A stretch of 64,000 bases of DNA. Source: Embleya scabrispora. GTDB taxonomy: Bacteria > Actinomycetota > Actinomycetes > Streptomycetales > Streptomycetaceae. The position numbers and the translations under genes were made by a program. The stretch covers positions 5,125,501 to 5,189,500 of the forward strand of contig NZ_MWQN01000001.1 in assembly GCF_002024165.1 (NCBI RefSeq). Reading direction: 5' to 3'. Positions within the stretch are counted from its first letter, which is position 1; the number at the start of each line of letters is the position of its first letter. Shown here one piece after another: positions 56,209-64,000 of the stretch. Below the pieces are notes generated by a model. That model was not told where the DNA came from. It made no database searches and saw only the letters and a list, made by a program, of their open reading frames with translations.

Positions 56209-57093
56209 GTGGACGTGGACGCGCATCAGCTCGGCTCGAACGACAACCCGAGTGGCAACACGAGTGACGACAGGGGCGGCACGGACAACAGCGGTCGCGG
56301 GGTCGGCGGTGCCGACAGCGCGGCAGGGCAGGGCCTTTCGGTCGTGATCGAAGGTGCGTTCGCGGTGGTGAGCCTCACCAACCCCGATCGGCGCAACGCG
56401 CAGACTCCCGCGCTCTGGCGCGCGCTCGCCGCCGTCGGCCGCGACCTGCCCGGTGATGTCCGGGCCGTGCTGTTGCGCGCGGAGGGCGTCTCGTTCTCCG
56501 CGGGCCTGGATCGACGGATGTTCCCGGGTGGCGGGGGCATCCCGGGGGAATCGGACCTCGCCACGCTGGCCGGGGCGAGCGACGACGAACTCGACGCCAC
56601 CATCGCCTCGTTCCAGGAGGCGTTCACCTGGTGGCGACGCCCGGACCTGATCACGGTGGCCGCGGTGCAGGGGCATGCCGTGGGGGCCGGGTTCCAACTG
56701 GCGCTGGCCTGCGACCTGCGGGTGTGCGCCGACGACGCGCGGTTCTCGATGCGCGAGACCGCGCTCGGCCTGGTTCCGGACCTGGCCGGGACGAAGCCGC
56801 TGACCGACCTGGTCGGCTACGCCCGGGCCCTGGAGATCTGCGTCACGGGCCGCTGGGTGGGGGCCGAGGAGGCGGTCTCGATGGGACTGGCCACCCTCGC
56901 GGTGCCGCGCGAGGAGTTGGACGGTGCCGCACGCGACCTGATCGCGGCACTCGTCGCCGCACCGCGCGACGCGGTGATCGAGACGAAAGCCCTGCTCGCG
57001 GGCGCCGCGACGCGTGGCTACGACGAACAGCGCGCCGCCGAACGCGCCGCACAGGCCCGCCGCCTGCGCGATCTCGCGGGGACGGGGGAGTAG
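56209..57093 (+). CDS. Enoyl-CoA hydratase/isomerase family protein
   Basis: A 294-residue crotonase-fold protein with an extra, polar N-terminal tail of about 45 residues (Asn/Gly/Asp-rich). The oxyanion-hole motifs are SFSAGLDRRMFPGG and GHAVGAGFQLALACDLRV. At the second catalytic Glu position the text reads ETALGLVPDLAGTKPL, where Asp stands in the usual E/P-E region, so hydratase activity is uncertain and isomerase or other crotonase chemistry is possible. The start is GTG 56209 after GGGAGGGA; GTG 56215 is an alternative. It stands alone. Confidence 0.87.
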   Translation: MDVDAHQLGSNDNPSGNTSDDRGGTDNSGRGVGGADSAAGQGLSVVIEGAFAVVSLTNPDRRNAQTPALWRALAAVGRDLPGDVRAVLLRAEGVSFSAGLDRRMFPGGGGIPGESDLATLAGASDDELDATIASFQEAFTWWRRPDLITVAAVQGHAVGAGFQLALACDLRVCADDARFSMRETALGLVPDLAGTKPLTDLVGYARALEICVTGRWVGAEEAVSMGLATLAVPREELDGAARDLIAALVAAPRDAVIETKALLAGAATRGYDEQRAAERAAQARRLRDLAGTGE

Positions 57094-57326
57094 GACCGGC
57101 TCGGCGGATCCCGACGCGACCCGCTCCATCGGGATCCGCCGGCACGATTTCGTGAGGCGCGCGTCACATGTACTCCCGCCGGCATCGAGGCGCCGGGGGT
57201 GGGCCCGGGACTAAGCGGGCCCGTGTCGGTGTTCCCGTGTACGAAGTACTGAGGTTGACTCAGGAATTTGTTCGAGCATTCGGCTCGGGCAGGCGACACG
57301 TACGGGATGTACGGGAACGAGGCGGG

Positions 57327-59228
57327 ATGAGTGGCGGCGGCCCGATGGGGATGAACCTGCGCTCCTACACGCGCGACGCGTCCGTGGTGGAGCGAAAACT
57401 CGCGCCCGGCACGGTGCGCCGGGTGGGCGAGTTCGCGAAACCGTTCGCGCGGCAGATCACCGCGTACCTGGTCCTGGTGGTGATCGGCGCGGTGCTGACC
57501 ATCGTGCCGCCGCTGCTCGCGCAGCGGATCGTGGACCAGGGTGTACTGAAGGGCGACGGCCACCTGGTGACCGTGCTCGCGATCGTGGTGGCGGGCGTCG
57601 CGCTGCTCGCCGCCGGGTTCGGCCTGGCCGAGCGGTGGTACTCGGCGCGGATCGGCGAGGGTTCGATCTACGCGCTGCGCAGCAAGGTGTTCGCGCACGT
57701 GCAGCGCCAGCCGATCGCGTTCTTCACCCGGACCCAGACCGGCGCGTTGATCTCGCGCCTGAACAACGACGTGCTGTCCGCACAGCGGGCGTTCACCTCG
57801 ACCCTGGCGGGCGTGGTGTCCAATCTGGTCAGCCTGGTCCTGGTGGCCGGGACGATGTTCTACCTCGCCTGGCAGATCACCCTGGTCTCGCTGGTGCTGC
57901 TGCCGCTGTTCCTGCTGCCGGCCAAGTGGATCGGCCGCCGGTTGCAGGCGATGACCCGCGAACAGATGCAGTTGGACGCGGAGATGTCGACGGTGATGAC
58001 CGAGCGGTTCAACGTCTCCGGCGCGACGCTGGCCAAGATCTTCGGCCGGCCCGAGGAGGAGGACGCGCTGTTCTCCGGGCGGGCCGCGCGGGTGCGCGAC
58101 ATCGGCATCCGGATCGCGCTGGTAAACCGGGTGTTCGCCACCGCGCTCACCCTGGTCGCCTCGCTCGCGACCGCGCTGGTGTACCTGATCGGCGGGCATC
58201 TCGCGGTGGACGGTCGGCTCACCGTGGGCACCCTGGTGGCGCTCACCGTGCTGCTCGGCCGGCTGTACGGGCCGCTGACCGCGCTGGCCAACGTGCGGGT
58301 GGACGTGATGACCGCGCTGGTCAGCTTCGAGCGGGTCTTCGAAGTCCTCGACCTGCCCGCGATGATCGCCGACAAGCCGGACGCGAAGCCGCTGCCGGCG
58401 GACGCGGCGACGGTGGAGTTCGACGCGGTCGGCTTCGCCTACCCGGGGGCCGACGAGGTCTCGCTGGCCTCGCTGGAGAGCGTCGCGGTGCTCGATCGAC
58501 GGCGCTCCGAACCGGTGTTGCACGACGTGTCGTTCCGAGCCGAGCCGGGTCAACTGGTGGCCCTGGTCGGACCGTCGGGCGCGGGCAAGACCACGATCAC
58601 CTCGCTGGTCGGCCGGCTCTACGACGCGACCGAGGGGACGGTACGGATCGGCGGAGCCGACGTGCGCGACGTCACCCTGGCCTCGGTGCGCGACACGGTC
58701 GGCGTGGTGACCCAGGACTCGCACATGTTCCACGACACGATCCGCGGCAACCTGCGCTACGCCAAGCCGGACGCGAGCGACGAGGAACTGTGGGCGGCGC
58801 TGCGCGCGGCCAATATCGGCGACCTGGTCGAGGGGCTGCCGGACCGCCTGGAGACGGTGGTCGGCGAGCGCGGACATCGGTTGTCCGGCGGGGAGAAGCA
58901 GCGCCTGGCGATCGCCCGGCTGCTGCTCAAGTCGCCGCGCGTGGTGGTGCTCGACGAGGCCACCGCGCATCTGGACTCGGAGTCGGAGGCCGCCGTGCAG
59001 CGCGCGTTGGCCACCGCCCTGGTCGGTCGTACCGCCCTGGTGATCGCCCACCGACTGTCCACCGTGCGCGACGCGGACCTGATCCTGGTGGTGGACGACG
59101 GCCGGATCGCGGAGCGCGGCACGCACGCCGAGTTGCTGGCCCGGGACGGTCTGTACGCGGATCTGTATCACCGTCAGTTCCGGGACCGGGAAGAAGACTC
59201 GATCGATTCCGCGGTGCTCGCGAGTTGA
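57327..59228 (+). CDS. ABC transporter, fused permease and ATPase
   Basis: A 633-residue half-transporter of the MsbA/LmrA type. The N-terminal membrane domain (residues about 50-340) has six helices (for example AYLVLVVIGAVLTIVPPLLA and ITLVSLVLLPLFLLPA). The ATPase domain has Walker A GPSGAGKTTITS, signature RLSGGEKQRLAIARLL, Walker B VVVLDEATAHLD and switch His in ALVIAHRLSTVRDADL. It probably works as a homodimer exporting lipids or drugs. I chose ATG 57327 after GAGGCGGG; the frame is open to 57168. Confidence 0.92.
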   Translation: MSGGGPMGMNLRSYTRDASVVERKLAPGTVRRVGEFAKPFARQITAYLVLVVIGAVLTIVPPLLAQRIVDQGVLKGDGHLVTVLAIVVAGVALLAAGFGLAERWYSARIGEGSIYALRSKVFAHVQRQPIAFFTRTQTGALISRLNNDVLSAQRAFTSTLAGVVSNLVSLVLVAGTMFYLAWQITLVSLVLLPLFLLPAKWIGRRLQAMTREQMQLDAEMSTVMTERFNVSGATLAKIFGRPEEEDALFSGRAARVRDIGIRIALVNRVFATALTLVASLATALVYLIGGHLAVDGRLTVGTLVALTVLLGRLYGPLTALANVRVDVMTALVSFERVFEVLDLPAMIADKPDAKPLPADAATVEFDAVGFAYPGADEVSLASLESVAVLDRRRSEPVLHDVSFRAEPGQLVALVGPSGAGKTTITSLVGRLYDATEGTVRIGGADVRDVTLASVRDTVGVVTQDSHMFHDTIRGNLRYAKPDASDEELWAALRAANIGDLVEGLPDRLETVVGERGHRLSGGEKQRLAIARLLLKSPRVVVLDEATAHLDSESEAAVQRALATALVGRTALVIAHRLSTVRDADLILVVDDGRIAERGTHAELLARDGLYADLYHRQFRDREEDSIDSAVLAS

Positions 59229-59296
59229 CCGACCGCAGCTCGGGGCGCCGGGTAGTGTGGTGATATTCCAAATGGTTGGCAAGAGGGGCTTTCCGG

Positions 59297-60526
59297 GTGC
59301 GTGTTCTCGTCGCCGGCGGCGGCATAGGTGGTCTTGCTGTGGCACTCAGCCTGCACGACGCGGGCATCACCGAGGTGACGGTGATCGACGCGGCACTGAG
59401 AATCCGGCCCCTGGGGCTCGGGATCAGCCTCCTGCCCCACGCGGTGCGCGAACTCGCCGAACTCGACCTCTACCATCCGGTCGCCAACCTGGGCGTGCCG
59501 CTGTCCGGGGTGGCCTTCCCCGACCGCCGGGCGACCCGGGTGGTACTGGCGCCGCGCGGGCAGCGGGCGGGCTTCCTGTGGCCGCATCTGTCCGTGCACC
59601 GCGGGGAGTTGCAGGTCGCGCTGCTGCGCGCGGTGTATCAGCGCCTCGGTCGCGCGGCGGTGCGTACCGGGTCCCGGCTGACCGGTTTCGACCAGGACGA
59701 CGACGGGGTGACCGCGTACTTCGTGGACGGCGAGGGGCGACCCTGGCAGGAGCGGGCCGACGTGCTGATCGGCGCGGACGGGATCAACTCCGCGACGCGC
59801 GCGACGCTGTTGCCGGACGAGGGCGCGCCGATCGCCCAGCCGCGCATCCTGATGCGCGGCACCACGCGCTGTGCGCCGTTCGCCGACGGCCACACCATGA
59901 TCATGACCGCGCACGGCGAGGCGCGGTTCATGGCGCACCCGATCAAGCCGATCGATCCGCGCGACGGGTACACCCTCACCAACTGGCTCGCGGAGTTGCC
60001 CGATCGGCAGTCGGCGGGCGAACTCGGCGACACCGGCTGGAACGGCCCGGCGGACCTGCGCCGGCTGGCCCGGGTCTTTCGCGGCTGGAGCATCGCCGGG
60101 GCCGACATCGGAGCCATGGTCAAGTCGCCCACCGAGGCGTCCGGCTATCCGCTGGTGACCCGAGCGCCGCTGGACCAGTGGTCGTTCGGCCGGGTCACCC
60201 TGCTCGGCGACGCGGCCCACCCGATGTATCCGTACGTGCTCGGCGGCGCGTCCGAGTCGATCGTCGACGCGCGCGTGCTGGCCCGCTCGCTGGGGTCGTA
60301 CCGGGACCCGGTCGAGGCGCTGGAGATGTACGAGCGGGCCCGGCTGCCGCTGAACAAGTGGCTGCAACTGATCGGCCACGGCCGGGTGCCGCGCGCCGAG
60401 GACGCGACCGGGCCGCTGACCGCCACCGAGGAGATCGGCGGCATCATCGGCGCCTACGGCCACCTGCCCGGACACGACCCGGCGGCCCTGAACGAGCGGC
60501 CGTCGTACGGCCTCGCGAAGGTCTGA
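59297..60526 (+). CDS. FAD-dependent monooxygenase
   Basis: A 409-residue group A flavin monooxygenase. The FAD-binding GGGIGGLAVALSLHDAG is at the N terminus, the DG motif region reads ADVLIGADGINSATR, and the GD motif VTLLGDAAHPMYPYVLGG near residue 300 is intact. Such enzymes hydroxylate aromatic or polyketide substrates or break down aromatics. The start is GTG 59297, with AAGAGGGG about 10 nt upstream. No biosynthetic cluster surrounds it. It faces the Asp23 genes, ending 18 nt before their 3' end. Confidence 0.9.
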   Translation: MRVLVAGGGIGGLAVALSLHDAGITEVTVIDAALRIRPLGLGISLLPHAVRELAELDLYHPVANLGVPLSGVAFPDRRATRVVLAPRGQRAGFLWPHLSVHRGELQVALLRAVYQRLGRAAVRTGSRLTGFDQDDDGVTAYFVDGEGRPWQERADVLIGADGINSATRATLLPDEGAPIAQPRILMRGTTRCAPFADGHTMIMTAHGEARFMAHPIKPIDPRDGYTLTNWLAELPDRQSAGELGDTGWNGPADLRRLARVFRGWSIAGADIGAMVKSPTEASGYPLVTRAPLDQWSFGRVTLLGDAAHPMYPYVLGGASESIVDARVLARSLGSYRDPVEALEMYERARLPLNKWLQLIGHGRVPRAEDATGPLTATEEIGGIIGAYGHLPGHDPAALNERPSYGLAKV

Positions 60527-60544
60527 GCGCGCCGGACGCCAGGC

Positions 60545-60892
60545 TCACACCCCCGCGTCGGTGACCAGGACGTGCACCACCACCCGTTGGTGGCCCGTGC
60601 GCTCGCGTACCTCCGCGGTGACCGCCGTGCGCACCGCGCGGGCCACGTCCAGGACGCGGTGGTCGGCCGCGGCGCGGAACTGCACGTCCACGTGCAGGAC
60701 TCCGTCGAGCACACGCGTGGTCACCCCCGGGACCCGGCCCGGGAGCAGGCCGCCCGAGACCTGGGCGACCGCGTCGAGCAGGCCCGGTTGCAGGTCCACC
60801 ACGCCGGGAACGGCCAACGCCGCGCCGCCGGCGGTGGTCCGGGCCAGGACGGACATCTCGCGGGACGACGCGCGCTGCGCCGGCTGCCTCAT
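60545..60892 (-). CDS. Asp23/Gls24 family protein
   Basis: A 115-residue Asp23/Gls24 (DUF322) envelope-stress protein. The core VPGVVDLQPGLLDAVAQ and the paired strands VLDGVLHVDVQFRAAADHRV and QRVVVHVLVTDAGV follow the family pattern. The start is ATG 60892, sharing bases with the stop of the upstream gene (ATGA), so it is translated with the anti-sigma-like protein. It is the last gene of the minus-strand unit sigma, anti-sigma/Asp23, Asp23. Confidence 0.85.
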   Translation of the reverse strand: MRQPAQRASSREMSVLARTTAGGAALAVPGVVDLQPGLLDAVAQVSGGLLPGRVPGVTTRVLDGVLHVDVQFRAAADHRVLDVARAVRTAVTAEVRERTGHQRVVVHVLVTDAGV

Positions 60893-61641
60893 CGGTTCCC
60901 CTTCCGAGCCTCGGCGGCCGGTTCCAGGCCCACCACGTCCACGTCCACCTTCGCCACTTCCAGCCCCAGTCGCTCCGTCGCGGCCCGGCGCACCCGCTCG
61001 CGCAGCCGATCGGCCAGCGCGTGGATCGGCTCGCCGTACGGCACGCCGACCGACAACCGCACCGTCACCGGGCCCGGCACCGCCGCCCCCGCCCGATTCT
61101 CGAACGGCCGGATCCGGCAACTGCGGGCCTGCACGCCGGGCTCGGCGTCGACCGCCGCGCGCAGCGTGCGCGCCGCGGCGGTCTCGGTCAGCGTCAACTG
61201 CTCGTCCGGCTCGCCCATGGGCAGCAGCCGGCCGGTGTGCAACTCGGCCCGGACCAGGCGCATCACCCGGGTGCCCAGATCATCCGGCACCGGGACCGAC
61301 AACTCGGCCCACTCGCGGGTGACCTGGTCGAGCACCGAATGGTCGCGCAACACCGCCTGGCACTCCGGACACGAGCGCTCGTGCTCGTCCAGCGCGTCCA
61401 CGGAGGCGTGTTCGAGCACCGACTCCGGTTCGCGCCCACAGGGCAGCAGTTCCTCGTCCGGATCGAAATCCGCCGGCTCGCCGAAGCCCGACTCCGACCC
61501 CGAGCCCGGGATCGAGCCCGAGTCCGGATCGGCGTCGGCGCGCGGGCCCGGCGCCGCCCCGCGGGCCCCCGCGAGCAGTTCCGCCGCGGACGGCAGCCGC
61601 AGCGCGTCCGGAGCGTCGCCCGTCTCGTCGGTCACGTCCAC
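60889..61641 (-). CDS. Anti-sigma-like zinc-finger protein fused to an Asp23 domain
   Basis: A 250-residue protein that follows an ECF sigma gene with overlapping ends. Residues about 65-100 hold a ZAS-like zinc motif (EHASVDALDEHERSCPECQAVL: H, then H-x3-C-x2-C). The middle is a helical linker. Residues about 170-250 read TVRLSVGVPYGEPIHALADR with AKVDVDVVGLEP, an Asp23/Gls24 domain. No transmembrane segment is visible, so sensing may be through the Asp23 domain rather than a membrane helix. I chose GTG 61641, with GGAGG 10 nt upstream; GTG 61635 overlaps the sigma stop. The anti-sigma role is inferred from motif and position. Confidence 0.78.
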   Translation of the reverse strand: MDVTDETGDAPDALRLPSAAELLAGARGAAPGPRADADPDSGSIPGSGSESGFGEPADFDPDEELLPCGREPESVLEHASVDALDEHERSCPECQAVLRDHSVLDQVTREWAELSVPVPDDLGTRVMRLVRAELHTGRLLPMGEPDEQLTLTETAAARTLRAAVDAEPGVQARSCRIRPFENRAGAAVPGPVTVRLSVGVPYGEPIHALADRLRERVRRAATERLGLEVAKVDVDVVGLEPAAEARKGNR

Positions 61642-62186
61642 GGTCGCATCGCCTCCGCCAGGGTCTGTCGTGCTCGGAAGATCCTGCCCCGTACCGCGTT
61701 CGTCCCGATCCCCACGGCCGCCGCGATCTCGTCGTAGCTCTGCCCGTGCATCTCGCGCAGTACCCAGCAGGCCCGCTGCTCCTCGGTCAGTGTGGTCATC
61801 GCCTCCTGGAGCGCCTTCAGTGCCGCCGACCCCTCGGCCCGTCGCTCCGGATTGTCCGCCATCTGCTCTATCGCCCGGTCGGGTACCTGGTCCAGGCCGA
61901 CCGTGGGCCGCCGGGTCCGGGCGATGTTCAGGGCGCGGTTGGTGACGATGCGATACATCCAGGTCAGGAACGACGAGTCGGCGCGGAACCCGGGCAGCCG
62001 GCGCCACGCGCTGATGAACGCCTCCTGTACCGCGTCCTCCGCGTCGCCGGCGCTGCCCAGGATGCGCAGCGCGAGCGTGTACAGGGATCGCCCGTGCCGA
62101 CGCATCAGCACCTCGAACGCCTCGGCGTCACCCTCGCGAGCCCGCACCACCAGGGTGCCCTCGTCGAGCTCGGCCTCGTCGGCCAT
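61632..62186 (-). CDS. ECF-type RNA polymerase sigma factor
   Basis: A 184-residue group IV sigma factor. Region 2 is clear (LRILGSAGDAEDAVQEAFIS, then WRRLPGFRADSSFLTWMYR with IVTNRALNIAR). Region 4 is HGQSYDEIAAAVGIGTNAVR followed by RIFRARQTL. No C-terminal extension. The start is ATG 62186 with GAGGAGGGA about 8 nt upstream; the frame stays open to 62486 but is not conserved. The zinc-motif gene directly follows and overlaps. It is divergent from another Asp23 gene, and probably controls the locus on both sides. Confidence 0.93.
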   Translation of the reverse strand: MADEAELDEGTLVVRAREGDAEAFEVLMRRHGRSLYTLALRILGSAGDAEDAVQEAFISAWRRLPGFRADSSFLTWMYRIVTNRALNIARTRRPTVGLDQVPDRAIEQMADNPERRAEGSAALKALQEAMTTLTEEQRACWVLREMHGQSYDEIAAAVGIGTNAVRGRIFRARQTLAEAMRPWT

Positions 62187-62473
62187 CGGCTTTCCCTCCT
62201 CGTCCCAACTCGGCGACCGTACTGCGCCGGAGGTCGCAAGACGAGAACCGCCACCCGTACGGCGGGCCGCGCGTTCGGTACGTGTTCGCGACCGCCTCGG
62301 CGGGTAGCGTCGGATTCCGCGAAACATCCTCCGATCGACGCGTGACGTTCGCCCGGTGTGTGTGTCGTACAGGTGTGGTGAACCCGGCAAGGGGCACCGA
62401 TGACAGCGGGACCGAGTGGGGTTCCGGTCGCAGGGTTCGGGCATTGCAGCCAGTCGAGGAAGGAAGTGCGCCG

Positions 62474-62965
62474 ATGGCGGACACAACGGCCCAGGGCAAG
62501 ACCGGCACGCAGGCGCTCCAGAAGGACGAAGAGCGTTCGGTGGGCAACGGTGGTCGTTCCACGGAGGTCGTCAAACTGGCCACCGACAAGGGACGCACGT
62601 CGATCGCGGACGGCGTGGTGGCCAAGATCGCGGGCATCGCGGCCCGGCAGATCCCGGGCGTGTACGCGCTCGGCGGCGGCGCGGCCCGGGCGTTCGGCGC
62701 GGTGCGCCAGCGCATTCCGGGGGGCAAGCCCAACGTGGCCCAGGGCGTCAGCGTCGAGGTGGGCGAGCGGCAGTGTGCCGTGGATCTCAACATCGTCGTG
62801 GATTACGGCGTGCCCATCGCCGAATTGGCGCAGGCGGTCCGGGAGAATGTCATCGACTCCGTCGAGCGGATGACCGCGCTCGAGGTGGTCGAAGTCAACA
62901 TCGCGGTGGACGACATCCACATCGACTACGACGGCGACGACTCCAAGGAGCGCCAGCTTCAGTGA
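62474..62965 (+). CDS. Asp23/Gls24 family envelope stress protein
   Basis: A 163-residue Asp23/Gls24 protein, the longest in this locus. A polar N-terminal tail leads to GRTSIADGVVAKIAGIAARQ and the paired strands VSVEVGERQCAVDLNIVVDY and VVEVNIAVDDIHIDY. The start is ATG 62474, after GGAAGGAAG. In staphylococci Asp23 is anchored to the membrane through AmaP; the genes that follow here supply small membrane proteins of similar kind. The stop overlaps the next start (GTGA). Confidence 0.92.
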   Translation: MADTTAQGKTGTQALQKDEERSVGNGGRSTEVVKLATDKGRTSIADGVVAKIAGIAARQIPGVYALGGGAARAFGAVRQRIPGGKPNVAQGVSVEVGERQCAVDLNIVVDYGVPIAELAQAVRENVIDSVERMTALEVVEVNIAVDDIHIDYDGDDSKERQLQ

Positions 62966-63240
62966 CGCGTGGGCCCGGCGACGACGAGCGGCGGAAACTG
63001 CTGCGCGAATACCGGGAATTCATCCGCACGAGCCACCCCGATCGTGGGGGCGACCCGGCGGAATTCGTCGCCGGGCTCGAACGCTTCAGGGCACTGATCG
63101 ACGCGGCGGGACCACCCGCGCCGATCCGTTCGGGGGCCGCGGCGGAGACTACGGTCTACCGCCGCGGCCGCTTGCCGGGCCGGCTCTGGCGGCAGTTGAC
63201 GGAGCGCCAGCGGCGGCGCAACAACCCGCGTGTCGAGTAG
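62962..63240 (+). CDS. Short J-domain-like protein
   Basis: A 92-residue basic protein. EYREFIRTSHPDRGGDPAEF matches helix II, the HPD loop and the start of helix III of a DnaJ J-domain. Helices I and IV are missing or very short, so it is a minimal form. The C-terminal half is Arg-rich (RGRLPGRLWRQLTERQRRR). The start is GTG 62962, inside the stop of the Asp23 gene, so it is coupled. A J-domain would point to an Hsp70 (DnaK) link for Asp23 assembly, but the truncated form makes this tentative. Confidence 0.72.
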   Translation: MTRGPGDDERRKLLREYREFIRTSHPDRGGDPAEFVAGLERFRALIDAAGPPAPIRSGAAAETTVYRRGRLPGRLWRQLTERQRRRNNPRVE

Positions 63241-63366
63241 CGGGCGGGTGCGACACCGATGGATTCCGGACAGCTCCGCGGCAGGACATCTTCGCGGCAT
63301 TCGGCCCGACAGGGGCCGGCAACTCGGCAACAACCAATGGTCGGTTCAGTGAGGAGTCGTTCGCCA

Positions 63367-63549
63367 ATGACTACACCCATGGTCGGCCTGTTGGTCGGCA
63401 TGGCCCTCGGCCTGGCCGCCGCGCTGGGCGGGTTCGGGGCCTTTCTCCTGGTCGCCGCCCTCGGGGTGGTCGGCTTCCTGGTCGGCCGCTTCCTGGACGG
63501 CGACCTGGATCTCGGCGAGCTGTTCAGCTCGCGCAATCGGCGCCGCTGA
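63367..63549 (+). CDS. Small membrane protein, DUF2273-like
   Basis: A 60-residue protein with two closely spaced transmembrane segments (VGLLVGMALGLAAALGG and AFLLVAALGVVGFLVG) followed by FLDGDLDLGELF and a basic end (SSRNRRR). This fits the DUF2273 family found beside Asp23 genes, likely membrane anchors. The start is ATG 63367, 11 nt after GAGGAG; upstream in-frame sequence is not protein-like. The next gene's ATG overlaps its stop. Confidence 0.85.
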   Translation: MTTPMVGLLVGMALGLAAALGGFGAFLLVAALGVVGFLVGRFLDGDLDLGELFSSRNRRR

Positions 63550-63905
63550 TGCGCGCGGTACCGGCGGAGGGCCTGGCGCCGGCCGCGCACCGCGGAGTAC
63601 TGCAGATCGGCGGTCGGGTGGTGGAGAAGATCGCCGCCCGCGCGGCGCGTGAGGCCACCACCGAGGTCGCCCCGGACACCGTGCTGCGCGCCCCGAAGGC
63701 GGGCGCCACGATGCACCACGACCACGCGACGGTGAACCTCGACGTTGACGTGCCCTATCCCGGCCCGGTGGTCGAGATCGCCCGGACCATCCGGCAACGG
63801 GTGCGCGCCGACGTGGAATACCTGACCGGGATGCCCGTGGTGCGGGTGGACGTGACGGTCGCCCGGTTGACCCGTGGGGGGCACGGCAAGAGGAGAGTGC
63901 AGTGA
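63549..63905 (+). CDS. Asp23/Gls24 family protein
   Basis: A 118-residue Asp23-type protein: GVLQIGGRVVEKIAARAARE, then HHDHATVNLDVDVPYPGPVV and VVRVDVTVARL. It is shorter and more basic than the protein at 62474. The start is ATG 63549, overlapping the DUF2273-like stop. Its own stop overlaps the next start, so the plus-strand Asp23 genes are translated as a chain. Confidence 0.87.
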   Translation: MRAVPAEGLAPAAHRGVLQIGGRVVEKIAARAAREATTEVAPDTVLRAPKAGATMHHDHATVNLDVDVPYPGPVVEIARTIRQRVRADVEYLTGMPVVRVDVTVARLTRGGHGKRRVQ

Positions 63906-64000
63906 GCCTGGAGGCTTCGCCGGAGGCGCCGGCCGACGGCTCGACGGCCCTGGCGGCCGCCGACGACTGGGGCGACGGTGCGAAGGTGCGCCGGGCCTGG
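63902..64000 (+). CDS. Start of a further gene of the Asp23 operon (partial)
   Basis: Only the first 33 codons lie in the window. GTG 63902 overlaps the preceding stop (GTGA). The visible part is acidic and Ala-rich (EASPEAPADGSTALAAADDW). In streptomycetes this position usually holds a DUF6286-type membrane protein, but the visible part cannot confirm that. Confidence 0.6.
   Translation, partial: MSLEASPEAPADGSTALAAADDWGDGAKVRRAW

Overview
This is high-GC actinomycete chromosome, best matched to the Streptomycetales. The pointers are codon use, frequent GTG/TTG starts, WhiA, an RbpA-type RNA polymerase-binding protein, a pgi-zwf-opcA-pgl pentose phosphate block, the ergothioneine genes and a SufR-controlled suf operon. 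Gene order from uvrC to the suf operon follows the conserved Streptomyces core as I remember it. The sequence alone does not identify genus or species. I found no rRNA, tRNA, CRISPR array, insertion sequence or prophage.

Layout. 1-5.4 kb: the end of a Rieske lipoprotein gene, then uvrC and the tightly coupled rapZ-yvcK-whiA cluster. 5.5-10.9 kb: an Eis-like acetyltransferase, a large secreted M14 carboxypeptidase and a small Pro/Gly-rich membrane protein. 11-17.4 kb: glycolysis (gap, pgk, tpiA), two overlapping genes of unknown function that share an unusual short repeat motif, secG, and an RbpA-like gene ending in a classic terminator. 17.5-21.2 kb: a TPR protein, a lipoprotein, an unknown small protein and ctaB. 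21.7-30.3 kb: tkt, tal, pgi, zwf, opcA and pgl, a nearly complete pentose phosphate set; pgi to pgl are linked by 4-base stop/start overlaps. 30.4-31.0 kb: a ribbon-helix-helix/MazF-type toxin-antitoxin pair with a palindromic operator over its start. 31.4-35.7 kb: ergothioneine genes egtA and egtB, then egtC and egtD in one uninterrupted reading frame. 35.9-37.0 kb: a decayed segment and a frameshifted lipoprotein gene. 37.0-39.8 kb: ctaA and an ABC exporter. 40.0-46.7 kb: sufR-sufB-sufD-Rieske-sufC-sufS-sufU-sufT, with a perfect CAAC-N6-GTTG site at the sufR start.

46.7-52.7 kb is the least ordinary part. Three genes of unknown or loosely assigned function lie between two tandem repeat arrays with units of about 74 and exactly 68 nt. 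They are a 957-residue protein with a sigma-region-4-like helix-turn-helix, an RsbW-like ATPase and an Ala-rich helical protein. Both arrays carry the same Streptomyces-type palindromic core and both lie between convergent genes. Five units of the second array also contain a textbook G-quadruplex pattern.

52.7-64 kb: a neutral zinc metallopeptidase, an ABC-F ATPase, a small helix-turn-helix protein, an enoyl-CoA hydratase family protein, an ABC exporter and an FAD monooxygenase. The window ends in an envelope-stress locus around an ECF sigma factor: an anti-sigma-like protein fused to an Asp23 domain, three separate Asp23/Gls24 proteins, a short J-domain-like protein, a DUF2273-like membrane protein and the start of one more gene.

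The strongest leads for new biology are the EgtC-EgtD fusion frame, the paired repeat arrays with phased G-quadruplex motifs, the motif shared by the genes at 14.4 and 16.1 kb, and the J-like protein and anti-sigma/Asp23 fusion in the Asp23 locus.
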